Source: Aquiluna sp.
GTDB lineage: Bacteria > Actinomycetota > Actinomycetes > Actinomycetales > Microbacteriaceae
Direction: 5' to 3'
Assembly (NCBI GenBank): GCA_018402685.1
Contig: JAGYIJ010000002.1
Span: 62,001-126,000 of the forward strand
DNA: 64,000 nt
The notes below the pieces were generated by a model. The model saw only the letters and a list, made by a program, of their open reading frames with translations, did not search any database and was not told the DNA's origin. This document shows, piece by piece, positions 44,556 through 55,262 of this stretch. The position numbers and the translations under genes are program-made. Position 1 is the first letter of the stretch. Each line of letters begins with the position of its first letter.

Positions 44556-44620
44556 ACCCGAAATAATCTCGGGTATTCCATGTGTTGAAATGTGTGAAAC
44601 ACTGGTATTCAGCTGTTTCA
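44556..44620. promoter_or_regulatory. Two inverted repeats in the sufB-ctaA divergent region
   Basis: ACCCGA (44556-44561) and TCGGGT (44569-44574) form a perfect repeat around seven bases, and TGAAACA (44595-44601) and TGTTTCA (44614-44620) form a second one around twelve bases. They are between the divergent suf operon and ctaA, so either could be an operator for iron or redox control. The regulator is unknown, and neither repeat has a family consensus I can assign. TAAGGT at 44667-44672, seven bases before TTG 44680, is a possible leaderless -10 for ctaA. Confidence 0.45.
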
Positions 44621-44679
44621 AATGTTAAGCGGTAATGCTTTTCCATACCAGTAAGGCAACCCTAAGTAAGGTCAATAAA

Positions 44680-45760
44680 TTGAACGCAGTCAAACAAGTG
44701 TGGTTTGGGGCTCTAGTTTCTACCTCAAGGCTCAGGCTCTTTGTTTGGCTCTCTCTTGCCACTCAAATTTTGATTGTTGTGACCGGTGGCCTGGTTCGTC
44801 TCACCGGCTCTGGTTTGGGATGCCCAACCTGGCCCAAGTGCACCGATGAGTCTTTGGTTTCCACCCAGGAAATGGGTATTCACGGAGTGATCGAATTCGG
44901 CAACAGGCTTTTGACCTTTGTGCTTTTGATTGTTGCCCTTCTAACCTTCATCGTCGTGGTGCGCAGGGCCGAGGCTGGCTAAGGAGCTCACTGCCCCCAC
45001 CCTGTCCTTTTTCGGTGGCGTAGCGCTGTTTATTGTCGGCCTGGTCGTGCACAACTTCCTAGGTCTTGGCCCTGAGGCCATTGCCACCTTCGCAGCTTCG
45101 CTGGCGGTGATGCTTGGCTTTGGTGTGGTTGTGGTTAGAAGAGCGAAGCGCCTGGAGCCCGCGGGACTGATTTGGCCAGCATTCTTGCTGGGCGCTGGCA
45201 TCATCCTGCAGGCGGTGGTTGGTGGAATCACCGTTTTGACCGGCTTGAACTCTTGGATCGTTGGGATTCACTTCGTGATCTCGATGTTCCTGATCGCCCT
45301 GGCTGCGCTTTTGGTCTGGCGTGCGCTGCCAAAGCCATCGGGTGTGATTGCCAGCTGGAACCTAAAGCTTGCCCCGCTAACCGTGGTGGTCGGTCTGGTA
45401 ACCACTTTGGTTGGAGTCGTGGTTACCGGAGCTGGTCCCCACGCGGGAGACGCAGCAACGCCGAGAAATGGTCTTGATCTTGAGATCTGGCAGCACTATC
45501 ACTCCTACCCCGGTTATCTAATGCTCGGGTTGATTAGCGTGCAATTAGGTAGCCAATACCTTGCAACCAGAAGCCTTTGGCGGGATCTGGGAACCAGAAT
45601 CCTCACCATCTTGTTTCTAGTTACCCTCTCCCAGGCTGCAATCGGCATTATTCAGTCCAGACTCGGAGTCCCAGAGTTTTTGGTTGCTGCCCACATGCTC
45701 GGAGCTGCGGTGCTGGCGGCTTTGATCAGCTTTCCAATTTTTCTCGGCCAAGCGAATTAG
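44680..45760 (+). CDS. ctaA: Heme A synthase (one frameshift in this sequence)
   Basis: CtaA oxidises heme O to heme A for the aa3 oxidase. Two frames give a protein of about 359 residues with eight membrane helices, and the N-terminal VVTGGLVRLTGSGLGCPTWPKC and EFGNRLLT motifs are typical. Removing one G from GGG at 44966-44968 gives VVRRPRLAKELTAPTLSFF and joins both halves. TTG 44680 is chosen because it gives a short cytosolic N-terminus and has TAAGGT seven bases ahead; an ATG at 44635 is possible. The farnesyltransferase ctaB is 1.3 kb away on the other strand. Confidence 0.88.
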
Positions 45761-45763
45761 TCG

Positions 45764-47093
45764 ATGAAAATAGCGTTCCTGTTTGGTCGAGATCTCAGGC
45801 TGCAGGACAATCAGGCCCTTAGCTACGCAGCCTCGATAGCTACTGAGCTACTCCCCCTCTATGTTGTTCCTGAAGATTTTGATGAGCTCTCCCCCATTAG
45901 GCAGCACTCCTTGGTGGAGTCGCTAGCTTCACTGAGTGATTCACTACCTATGGGGTTAGAGATAACATCCGAGAAGCTGCCCGAGGCCGTGAAGGGGCTA
46001 AGCGGTATTGACAAGGTGGTTGCCACCAGAGCCTTTGACACCACGGGGATGCTTTTCCAGGCCGCTCTTGCCGAGCAGCTTTATGACCAGGGCATTGCGT
46101 TAGAGCTGGTTGGTTCAAACTATGCGGTTAGCCCTGGAACCATCGTCAAGGACGATCTCACCCCGCTCAAGGTCTACACGCCCTTTTATAAGCGCTGGTT
46201 GGCCCATGGCTGGGATGAGCCATACAAGCTGGATGTTGAGTCAGTGAACTGGGTAAGACCAACAAAGACCCAGTACCCAAAGCCATCAGGACCCGCGCCC
46301 ATAACGATTAGGGCCGGCGAGGCATTTGCGCTTAGAACCTTTAGGAGGTTCCAAAAAAGAGCATTGGCTGATTACTCCGAGAATCGCAATCGCCCCGATC
46401 TAAGTGGCACCTCGCACCTCTCTCACGCCCTGGCTCACGGTGAAATCCACCCCAGGACGCTGCTGGCCGAATTGGGTGAGGGGCATGAGGTTTTTCGCAA
46501 AGAGATCGCATGGCGAGAGTTCTATGCAGATGTGCTGTATCGAAACCCACACACCCTCTATGACTACTTTGAACCCAGGTTCCAAAAGATGCGCTATGCC
46601 GACCCAGCGGTTGACAGCGCAGCCCTTGAGGCATGGAAGGCCGGCAAGACCGGATATCCAATAGTTGATGCCGCAATGCGCCAGCTCAACCAAACGGGCT
46701 GGATGCACAATCGTTCAAGAATGATCGTGGCAAGTTTTTTGGTGAAGGACCTGCACTTTGAGTGGCAGCTCGGCGCTCGCTATTTTGAGAAGAAGCTAAC
46801 CGACTTTGATCCAGCTTCCAATTCGCACGGTTGGCAGTGGACTGCGGGTTGCGGGACTGACGCCTCTCCCTACTACCGAGTGTTCAATCCGGTTTTGCAA
46901 GGCGTGAAATTTGATCCAAATGGTGACTACGTAAGAAAGTTTGTTCCGGAACTTAGGCACATTGATAGATGCCAAGGTCCACGAGCCCTGGGAGCTAATC
47001 GATGGTTACCAGCACGGCTACCCGGAGCGGATTGTTGATCACGCTCAGGAGCGCGACGAGTCGCTACGAAGACTGGAAGAGATTAAAAAGTAA
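45764..47093 (+). CDS. phr: Deoxyribodipyrimidine photolyase (one frameshift near the end in this sequence)
   Basis: A 442-residue flavoprotein that uses blue light to repair pyrimidine dimers. The antenna domain comes first (about 1-130), then the FAD domain with HLSHALAHGEIHPRTL, FRKEIAWREFY and MHNRSRMIVASFLVKDL, and the HGWQWTAGCGTDASPYYRVFNP region of class I enzymes. At about 46967 one extra base breaks the frame. Without it the last part reads HIDDAKVHEPWELI and continues to TAA 47091-47093. The end overlaps the convergent ctaB gene by 11 bases. It fits a sunlit surface-water habitat. Confidence 0.88.
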
Positions 47094-47991
47094 TAAGCGG
47101 ATCGATGGCGATTGCCAAAAACAAAACGGTGAGGTGCGTAATCGATCCGTGGAATAGTCGCATTGGGTTTTCCGGAACCCGCACCTTGGCCTCGTTGTAT
47201 AGCCGGTGTGATTCCCAGGTGAACCAGATTCCTGCAACCACGGCCACCACTGAGTAGATCAGCCCCATCGATGCCACTGGAATCAGTAGCAGGGTCGATG
47301 CCAAATAAGCCCAGGAATACAAAATAATTTGCCGACCGACTGTTTCGTTTTTTGCAACCACCGGCAGCATCGGCACATTGGCCGCCTTGTATTCCTCTAG
47401 GTAACGCATCGATAGTGGCCAGTAGTGCGGTGGAGTCCACAAAAAGATAATCAAGAACAAAACCCAGGCGGTCAGCGAGACCTCATTTGTGACAGCCGCC
47501 CAACCAATTAGCGCTGGCATCGCGCCAGCAGCACCGCCCCAGACAATGTTCTGCGGGGTTCGGCGCTTGAGCCCAAGGGTGTAGACAAAGACGTAGAACA
47601 AAATTGCCGCTAGCGACAAAAGCGCCGACAACAGGTTTATCACCAGTGCGAACCAGACAAAAGAGAGAATCCCGATCGCCCAGGCAAAGATAAAGGCCTC
47701 ACGCTTGGTGAGCTCTCCAGTTGCCAATGGGCGATTTTTGGTTCGCCCCATGATCTTGTCGATGTCGGCATCGATGTAGCAGTTGAAGGCATTGGCACTG
47801 CCTGCGCTAAGAGCCCCGCCAAACAGAGTTGCTGCAATTAACCACAAATCCGGCAGGCCACGCTGAGCCAAAATCATTGTCGGCACGGTCGCAATCAGCA
47901 AAAGCTCGATAACCCTTGGCTTAGTAAGCAAGAAATATGCCCTCAGCTTGGAAAAAAAGCGAGCGCGCACAGGGGCAACTGAAACAGACAT
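47083..47991 (-). CDS. ctaB: Protoheme IX farnesyltransferase (heme O synthase)
   Basis: CtaB adds a farnesyl group to heme b, making heme O, which CtaA turns into heme A. The 302-residue protein has about nine membrane helices and the prenyltransferase motifs NAFNCYIDADIDKIMGRTKN (67-86) and WTPPHYWPLSMRY. The open frame extends upstream, but ATG 47991 with TAGACT seven bases ahead fits family length. It is divergent from tkt, as in many actinobacteria. No frameshift is seen. Confidence 0.94.
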   Translation of the reverse strand: MSVSVAPVRARFFSKLRAYFLLTKPRVIELLLIATVPTMILAQRGLPDLWLIAATLFGGALSAGSANAFNCYIDADIDKIMGRTKNRPLATGELTKREAFIFAWAIGILSFVWFALVINLLSALLSLAAILFYVFVYTLGLKRRTPQNIVWGGAAGAMPALIGWAAVTNEVSLTAWVLFLIIFLWTPPHYWPLSMRYLEEYKAANVPMLPVVAKNETVGRQIILYSWAYLASTLLLIPVASMGLIYSVVAVVAGIWFTWESHRLYNEAKVRVPENPMRLFHGSITHLTVLFLAIAIDPLITF

Positions 47992-47998
47992 TTGTTCA

Positions 47999-48004
47999 AG
48001 TCTA
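47999..48004 (-). promoter_or_regulatory. Predicted -10 of a leaderless promoter (ctaB)
   Basis: TAGACT lies seven bases (TGAACAA) before the ctaB ATG on the minus strand, with no ribosome site. The rest of the 122-base ctaB-tkt gap holds a T-rich stretch but no other clear signal. Confidence 0.55.
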
Positions 48005-48113
48005 ACCGAGTAAATCCCCCACAAAGTCCTTGGGTATAGACTCTCAGCAAACCTAAGGCGCCGCCGCCTAAGCCTCCTTTTTTTGTTGAAAAAAGCTTGA
48101 GATTGGACTTTTC

Positions 48114-50174
48114 TTGTTGAACTGGAACAAAACAGATGATCTGGCGGTAACCACCGCCAAAGTGCTAGCGGCAGACGCCGTAGAAAAGGTCGGCAACGGC
48201 CACCCCGGCACCGCAATCAGCTTGGCACCGGCTGCCTATTTGCTGTTTCAAAAGGTAATGCGTCACGACCCAAGCGATGACCGCTGGGCCGGCAGGGACA
48301 GGTTTATCCTCTCCGCGGGCCACTCGTCTCTGACTCTTTACAACCAGCTCTACCTAGGCGGCTTTGGACTAGAGCTTGATGACATCAAGGCCCTGCGCAC
48401 CTGGGGTTCCAAAACCCCAGGCCACCCAGAGTTTGGTCACACCAAGGGCGTGGAAATAACCACCGGCCCTTTGGGTTCCGGCCTGGCATCCGCGACTGGT
48501 TTTGCAATGTCCACAAGGTATGAGCGAGAGCTCTTTGACCCAAGCGCCCAAAAGGGCGAATCCGTCTTTGATCACCACGTTTACGTAATCGCCGGCGATG
48601 GTGACATGCAAGAGGGTGTCAGTGCAGAGGCCGGCTCGCTAGCCGGCCACCTAGGTCTTGGAAATCTCATTGTGATCTACGACGCAAACCAGATCTCAAT
48701 TGAGGACGACACGGATATCTCCTTCACCGAGGACGTTGCAGCCCGCTACCGCTCTTATGGTTGGCAAACCCTTGAGGTGAGTTGGCGCACCGATCCTTAT
48801 AAGGAAGATGTTGCCGCCTTGTATGAGGCGATTGAGGCGGCCAAGGCAAACACCGACCAGCCCACCCTGATCACTCTGCGCACAATCATTGGTTGGCCCT
48901 CGCCAACGAAGATGGACACCGGCAAGATTCACGGCTCCAAGCTAGGTGCCGAGGAGCTCGCAAGCCTCAAGACCGAGCTTGGTTTTGATCCTGAGGAGCA
49001 CTTCGCAGTGGCTCCAGAGGTCATTGACCACACCCGCCAGTTGGTAGCTCGTGGCAAAGAGGCACGGGCCGAATGGGATCAAAGATTTGCCAAGTGGCAA
49101 AGCGAGAACCCCGAATCAGCAAAGTTGTTCGAGAGACTCGCAAAGGGCGAACTGCCAACTGAGATAGCAAGCGTGCTGCCAGAGTTCGAACCAGGCAGTG
49201 AAATCGCGACCCGTGCCGCAAGCGGCAAGGTGCTAAACGCTCTCGCTGCCCTAATGCCGGAGCTGTGGGGTGGCTCTGCGGATCTTGCAGAGAGCAACAA
49301 CACCACCATCGAAGATGGTGGCTCGTTTGTTCCTGCGAAGTGGAACACCAAGGTTTGGACCCCAAAGCCTGCAGGTCGCATCCTGCACTTTGGAGTCCGT
49401 GAGCACGCCATGGGTGCGGTGCTAAATGGCATCTCGCTCTCCGGTCACACCAGAGCGTTTGGTGGCACCTTCCTCGTCTTCTCCGACTACATGCGACCAT
49501 CGGTTCGCTTAGCTGCGTTGATGAACATTGCACCGATTTATGTTTGGACTCACGACTCGGTGGCGCTTGGTGAAGATGGCCCCACCCACCAGCCAATTGA
49601 GCACCTCGCAGCCCTCAGGGCAATTCCGAACCTCTCGATCGTTCGTCCAGCCGATGCCAATGAGACCGCTGTCGCATGGGTAGAGGCGCTCAAGCGCGAT
49701 CAGAGCCCCACCGGTCTGGTGCTAACCAGGCAGAACCTTCCCGTCCTAGAGCGTGGAGCAGGGTTTGGATCGGCAAGCGATCTTGCCAAGGGTGCCTATG
49801 TCTATGCAGATGGCTCAAACGGTGTTGATCTGATCTTGATTGCCACCGGTAGTGAGGTTCAGTTTGCCGTTGAGGCCAGGGCGGCCTTGGAGGCAAAGGG
49901 CATCTCCACCAGAGTCGTCTCAGCTCCTTGTTTGGAGTGGTTCGAGGAGCAATCCGACGCTTATAAAGAGTCCGTATTGCCAAAGAGCGTGAGCGCTCGA
50001 GTATCAATCGAGGCAGGCATCACATCGTTCTGGCGCAGCTATGTCGGCGATGCCGGCATTGCAATTGGTATTGATCACTTCGGTGCTTCAGCCGACTACA
50101 AGACCCTCTACGAGGAGTTTGGAATCACCACTCAGGCAGTTATCGATGCTGCAAACAAAGTATTGGGGAAATAA
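48114..50174 (+). CDS. tkt: Transketolase
   Basis: A thiamine diphosphate enzyme that exchanges two-carbon units in the pentose phosphate pathway. The 686-residue protein shows [21 protein letters not shown] at the start, the thiamine motif [25 protein letters not shown], and in the middle [13 protein letters not shown] and [15 protein letters not shown]. Length is normal and no break is seen. Two TTG codons (48114, 48117) compete as starts, and neither has a clear ribosome site. It starts the tkt-tal-pgi-zwf-opcA-pgl operon. Confidence 0.96.
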   Translation: MLNWNKTDDLAVTTAKVLAADAVEKVGNGHPGTAISLAPAAYLLFQKVMRHDPSDDRWAGRDRFILSAGHSSLTLYNQLYLGGFGLELDDIKALRTWGSKTPGHPEFGHTKGVEITTGPLGSGLASATGFAMSTRYERELFDPSAQKGESVFDHHVYVIAGDGDMQEGVSAEAGSLAGHLGLGNLIVIYDANQISIEDDTDISFTEDVAARYRSYGWQTLEVSWRTDPYKEDVAALYEAIEAAKANTDQPTLITLRTIIGWPSPTKMDTGKIHGSKLGAEELASLKTELGFDPEEHFAVAPEVIDHTRQLVARGKEARAEWDQRFAKWQSENPESAKLFERLAKGELPTEIASVLPEFEPGSEIATRAASGKVLNALAALMPELWGGSADLAESNNTTIEDGGSFVPAKWNTKVWTPKPAGRILHFGVREHAMGAVLNGISLSGHTRAFGGTFLVFSDYMRPSVRLAALMNIAPIYVWTHDSVALGEDGPTHQPIEHLAALRAIPNLSIVRPADANETAVAWVEALKRDQSPTGLVLTRQNLPVLERGAGFGSASDLAKGAYVYADGSNGVDLILIATGSEVQFAVEARAALEAKGISTRVVSAPCLEWFEEQSDAYKESVLPKSVSARVSIEAGITSFWRSYVGDAGIAIGIDHFGASADYKTLYEEFGITTQAVIDAANKVLGK

Positions 50175-51259
50175 TGAACGAGAATCTCAAGCAACTCACC
50201 GACGCCGGAGTCTCAATTTGGCTAGACGATCTATCTCGTGAGCGGATCGAATCTGGAAACCTAGCCGATTTGATATCAGAGCACTCCGTTCGCGGAGTCA
50301 CTACTAACCCAACCATCTTCGCCGGCGCCCTGAAGGGCGAAAGCTACAAGCCACTGATTGCCGCACAAAAGGGCAACCCGGTCAGCGAGGTCATCAAAAA
50401 CATCACCTCCAAGGACGTTGCCGATGCCTGCGACATCTTTGCCGGCGTCTACGAGTCATCCAATGGCGTCGATGGTCGAGTCTCAATCGAGGTTGAGCCA
50501 AAGCTAGCGATGGACACCGAGGCAACCATTGCCCAGGGTCTTGAGCTTCACAAACTGGTTGGCAAAGAAAATGTCATGATCAAGGTCCCCGCCACCATCC
50601 CAGGGCTAGCTGCAATCACTGAGCTAACCGCTCAGGGGGTCTCGGTCAATGTCACCTTGATTTTCTCCACCGAGCGTTACAACGAGGTCATCGATGCCTA
50701 CCTGGCCGGCCTCGACAAGGCGCTTGAGAATGGCAAAGACATCCAGAAGATTCACTCGGTGGCATCGTTTTTCGTGTCACGGGTTGACACCGAGGTTGAT
50801 GCCAGGCTCGAAGCTCTAGGCAAACCCGAAATGAAGAGCAAGGCCGCGCTGGCAAATGCCAGACTGGCCTATGAGCTTTTCAGGGTTCGTTTCTCAAGCG
50901 CCCGCTGGACGGATTTGGCCGCCAAGGGAGCCAGATTGCAGCGACCACTGATGGCCAGTACCGGTGTCAAAGACCCGGCCCTTCCCGACACGTTGTATGT
51001 CACAGAGTTGGTGGCCCCAGATTTGGTCAACACCATGCCAGAAAAGACCATGATGGCGACGGCCGATCACGGCGTTATTCAGGGCAACACGATCACTCCA
51101 AATTTTGATGCTGCCGTGAAGTTCATGGAGGACCTTGAAGCCGCCGGAGTTGATTTTGCTGACGTGACCCAAAAACTTGAAGACGAGGGTGTTTCGAAGT
51201 TCATAACCTCATGGGAAGAGCTGGTTGAGTCAGTGAATCTGGCGCTAGAGGGTAACTAA
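50174..51259 (+). CDS. tal: Transaldolase
   Basis: Tal moves a three-carbon dihydroxyacetone unit between sugar phosphates. The 361-residue TIM barrel belongs to the long TalB-like actinobacterial group. The Schiff-base lysine is in [12 protein letters not shown] (about 137-139), and [13 protein letters not shown] is near the start. The ATG overlaps the tkt stop by one base, and its own stop overlaps the pgi start in the same way (TAATG), so the three genes are translationally coupled. Confidence 0.95.
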   Translation: MNENLKQLTDAGVSIWLDDLSRERIESGNLADLISEHSVRGVTTNPTIFAGALKGESYKPLIAAQKGNPVSEVIKNITSKDVADACDIFAGVYESSNGVDGRVSIEVEPKLAMDTEATIAQGLELHKLVGKENVMIKVPATIPGLAAITELTAQGVSVNVTLIFSTERYNEVIDAYLAGLDKALENGKDIQKIHSVASFFVSRVDTEVDARLEALGKPEMKSKAALANARLAYELFRVRFSSARWTDLAAKGARLQRPLMASTGVKDPALPDTLYVTELVAPDLVNTMPEKTMMATADHGVIQGNTITPNFDAAVKFMEDLEAAGVDFADVTQKLEDEGVSKFITSWEELVESVNLALEGN

Positions 51260-52837
51260 TGAGGCTTTCACTGAACCCTGAACTTAGGCAAAGCCTGGAG
51301 TCAGTCGTCGAGGATTTGGCGAAGAACGAGATCGCTTCTCGAATCACTGAGAAGGATTCAACTATCTGGGGCCCTGAAGCTCAACCTGAGGCAAGTGTTC
51401 GCCTCGGCTGGGTCGATTCGTTCAAGGATGCAGTCAACCTGATTCCCGAGATCATCAAACTGCGCGATTCACTTCGCTCAAAAGGTGTCGATCGAATCGT
51501 CCTTTGCGGCATGGGAGGTTCCTCACTCGCTCCTGAGGTGATCACCAAGAACAGCGGTGTTGAGTTAGTGGTTCTGGACTCCACTGCCCCGGATCAGGTC
51601 GCAGCTGCTATCAACCACCTGGAGCGAACCGCGGTAGTGGTTTCTTCTAAGTCTGGTTCGACCGTTGAAACCGATTCCCAAAAGCGCGCCTTCGAGCAGG
51701 CTTTTGAAGCTGCAGGGATTTCTCCTAGTGAGCGAATGGTGATTGTTACCGATCCCGGCTCACCCCTGGATCCTGCAAGCACGCAACGTCGGCTACCAGG
51801 TCTTTAATGCAGACCCCAATGTCGGTGGCCGCTACTCCGCACTCACAGCATTTGGTCTGGTTCCATCAGGACTGGCGGGTGCTGACATTACTGCGCTCGT
51901 AACGAGCGCGATCCAGGCAGCTCCGAGCTTCAGTTTTGATTCATCCGACAACCCGGCTTTGTGGCTGGGAGCCGCGTTTGCCAGAACTCCCGGTAGCCAT
52001 GGTTACCGAGACAAGTTCTTGATCGAAACCGATGGGCTACCGGGTTTTGGAGATTGGGCCGAGCAACTAGTTGCTGAGTCGACCGGGAAGAACGGTTTGG
52101 GCATACTGCCCGTGGTGGTTTCTTCAAGCGCTCCCGAATTTGATTTGGATTTGACCGACACCATCATCACTCGCTTCTCAGATCGCGAGGCTAGCTCGGA
52201 GCACATTACCTTTAGCGGAGATTTGGCTGAGCTGTTTTTGCTGTTTGAGCATGCCACCGCAGTCGCCGGCTACCTTATGGGCATCAATCCCTTTGACCAG
52301 CCAAACGTTGAATCGGCAAAGTTGGCCGCAAGGGAGCTTCTAGACTCCCCCGCCATGGAATCCTCGGTTGATTTCGTAGATCGTCAGGTTTCTGTGAAGG
52401 CCTACGGATTTGATGTCATCGGGTTGACTGTGGAGGCTGCCATCGAGCAACTGATGGCCGAGGCCACTGCGCTTAGTTACTTCTCGATTCAGGTTTACCT
52501 GAACCGCGAGGAGTATCCACAGCTTGAAACCCTAAGAAACGTCTTGGCAAAGAGAACCCAAAGACCGGTGACTTTTGGTTGGGGACCTAGGTTTTTGCAC
52601 TCCACCGGCCAGTATCACAAGGGTGGACCAAAGCAGGCTTTGGTAATTCAAATCACTGGCGAGCACGGCCATGACCTCGAAGTTCCCGGCAGGCCGTTTA
52701 GCTTTGGAACGCTGATCAACGCTCAGGCCCAGGGTGATGCCAATGTCCTGATGGAAAATGGTCTGAAGGTGGTTTCTTTGAAGTTCGAAGAGCCGCTTGC
52801 CGGATTGGAAATGCTAACCAAGGTAATTGCTTCGTGA
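51259..52837 (+). CDS. pgi: Glucose-6-phosphate isomerase (one frameshift in this sequence)
   Basis: Pgi interconverts glucose 6-phosphate and fructose 6-phosphate. Two frames join into one 525-residue protein: the N-terminal half with LCGMGGSSLAPEV and SSKSGSTVETDSQ, and the C-terminal half starting in VGGRYSALTAFGLVP. Removing one C from CC at 51772-51773 gives SPLDLQARNVGYQVFNAD. The gene stands in a tight operon and is otherwise intact, so the break is likely an error. The stop overlaps the GTG of zwf. Confidence 0.93.
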
Positions 52838-54354
52838 TTCAAAACCCACTTCGCGATCCCGACGATCGCCGAATGAAGAGAATCGCCGGAGCAAGCGGGC
52901 TGATTCTGTTTGGTGTCACCGGAGATCTTTCTCGCAAAAAGCTCATGCCCGCGATCTACGACCTAGCAAACCGAGGCCTCTTACCACCCGCTTTCTCCCT
53001 GGTCGGGTTCGCGAGAAGAGATTGGTCCAGGCAGGATTTTGAACAGGTGGTTCACGAAGCCGTTCGCAAATACGCCAGAACCGAGTGGTCCGAGGATGTC
53101 TGGAATCAACTAGTGCAGGGCATTCGCTTTGTTTCGGGTCGTCACGATGACCCAGATGCCTTTGCCAGGCTAAAAGCAACCGTGGATGAACTCGATAATG
53201 AGCGTGGCACCAGCGGGAATCACACTTTTTATCTGGCAATTCCCCCAAGAGACTTTCCATTGGTTGTCGACCAGCTTGAGAAGGCCGGCTTGGCCAATGC
53301 CAAGCCAGGCCAATTCCGCAGGGTGGTAATCGAAAAACCTTTTGGTTCAGACCTCAAGACCGCTCGCGAGCTCAACGAAGTTGTCGAGCGAGTCTTCCCG
53401 CTGACTCAGTGTTCCGAATCGATCACTACCTGGGCAAAGAGACCGTTCAAAACATTCTTGCGCTGCGGTTTGCCAACCAGCTCTTTGAACCGATCTGGAA
53501 CTCCGGCTATATCGACCATGTTCAAATCACGATGGCCGAGAGCATTGGCATCGGGTCCAGAGGTGGTTACTACGACGGCATTGGTGCGGCGAGGGACGTA
53601 ATTCAAAACCACCTGCTGCAGCTTCTGGCCCTCACCGCAATGGAGCAGCCCATCTCCTTTGACGCTGCGGATCTTCGGGCCGAAAAGGAAAAGGTCTTGG
53701 CAGCGGTGAGGCTCCCCAAGGACCTCACTCTGCACACCGCCAGAGGGCAATACGCCGCCGGCTGGCAGGGCGGCGAGGGCGTAGCTGGCTACTTGGACGA
53801 GGAGGGCACAAACCCCGAGTCCAGAACCGAGACCTTCGCAGCAATGCGGCTGGATGTTGCAACCCGTCGCTGGCACAACACCCCGTTTTATCTCCGAGCT
53901 GGCAAGCGCCTTGGTCGCAGGGTCACCGAGATTGCCGTGGTATTCAAGCGTGCTCCGCAGCAACTCTTTGGTGAGAGCGAGACGGCGTTGCTAGGTGAGA
54001 ATGCGCTGGTGATCAGGGTTCAGCCAAACGAGGGCGTTACGATTCGATTCGGTTCCAAGGTCCCCGGCCCTTCGATGCAGGTTCGCGATGTGACAATGGA
54101 CTTCGGCTACGGCCACGCTTTTACCGAGGCCTCTCCAGAGGCCTACGAGCGATTGATTCTCGATGTCTTGCTGGGTGAACCACCTTTGTTCCCAAGGCAA
54201 AAAGAGGTGGAACTGAGCTGGAAGATTCTTGATCCAATCGTGAATTACTGGGCCAGTAACGGCTCTCCAGAGGCCTATGCCCCGGGATCATGGGGTCCCC
54301 AGAGCGCTCATCGAGATGCTCGAGGCTGATGGCAGAAGCTGGAGGCGACCTTGA
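52834..54354 (+). CDS. zwf: Glucose-6-phosphate 1-dehydrogenase (two frameshifts in this sequence)
   Basis: Zwf oxidises glucose 6-phosphate to the lactone, making NADPH. Frames combine into a 506-residue protein with LFGVTGDLSRKKLMPA near the start and the active-site RIDHYLGKETVQN. One missing C in CCC at 53397-53399 breaks the middle (VFPADSVFRIDH restored). One extra C in CCCC at 54297-54300 alters the end. The corrected tail reads RALIEMLEADGRSWRRP and stops at TGA 54352-54354, overlapping the opcA TTG. This agreement with operon coupling is strong evidence that the breaks are artefacts. Confidence 0.92.
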
Positions 54355-55262
54355 TAGTTGAGATGCCCAAAACCACTTCCTCAAAAATTGGCAAGCGGCT
54401 TAACGAGCTGCGCGAGAGTGGCGGAGTTGTTGCCCTTGGTCGAGTCCTCACGCTGGTGATTGAAGCCGACTCCAAGAGCGTGGAATCAGCCATCGAGGCT
54501 GCCAATGGAGCCTCGAGACTGCACCCCTCCAGAATCATCGTGCTAACCAACATGGAAGAGGGCGGTGAATCCAAGCTGGATGCGGAGATTCGAGTTGGTG
54601 GAGACGCCGGTGCCTCCGAGGTTGTAATCCTTAGGACCTTTGGAGCGGCAAGTTCTAACCCAGAGTCTTTGGTCACGGGCCTGTTGCTATCGGATGCCCC
54701 CGTTGTTGCGTGGTGGCCATCAAGCTGCGCGGCCAATCCCGCCAAGAGTGCGATCGGCAAAATTGCCAGCCGCAGAATCACCGACTCGGCCTGCCAGGAC
54801 GATCCAAGTGCCTTCTTGAAAGAGCTTGCCAAGAATTACACACCGGGCGATGGCGATATGGCATGGACCAGGATTACCCTCTGGAGGTCCCAGCTTGCGG
54901 CCCTATATGAAAAGCACAAGCAGCGCACGGTCACCGAGATAGAGGTGATTGGATCGAACCAGAGCCCAAGCGCAGACCTCCTGGCACGCTGGCTGGAACT
55001 CAGACTCGGCATTCCTGCGAGGATCACTAATCAGCTCGCAGGTGAGAACATCGAGGGCATCACGGGCGTGAGAATTTCCTTTCAAGATGGTGGCCTCGAG
55101 ATTATTCGCAGTGACGAAATCGCCAGGATCAGCCAAACCGGGTTCCCAGATTCATCCGTCCTTCTTCCAAAGCGCACCGATCAGGATTGCCTGATCGAAG
55201 ACATGAGATTTTTGGGCGAGGACGAGATCTATGGCGAGGTGTTGAGGGGCGAGATAAGTTGA
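54351..55262 (+). CDS. opcA: Glucose-6-phosphate dehydrogenase assembly protein OpcA
   Basis: OpcA activates or assembles G6P dehydrogenase in actinobacteria and cyanobacteria. The 303-residue protein begins MIVEMPKTTSSKIGKRLNEL and has SRIIVLTNMEEGG and the WWPSSCAANPA loop of the family. The TTG start overlaps the corrected zwf stop, and its own stop overlaps the pgl TTG start. The zwf-opcA-pgl order is the standard actinobacterial arrangement. Confidence 0.92.
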   Translation: MIVEMPKTTSSKIGKRLNELRESGGVVALGRVLTLVIEADSKSVESAIEAANGASRLHPSRIIVLTNMEEGGESKLDAEIRVGGDAGASEVVILRTFGAASSNPESLVTGLLLSDAPVVAWWPSSCAANPAKSAIGKIASRRITDSACQDDPSAFLKELAKNYTPGDGDMAWTRITLWRSQLAALYEKHKQRTVTEIEVIGSNQSPSADLLARWLELRLGIPARITNQLAGENIEGITGVRISFQDGGLEIIRSDEIARISQTGFPDSSVLLPKRTDQDCLIEDMRFLGEDEIYGEVLRGEIS

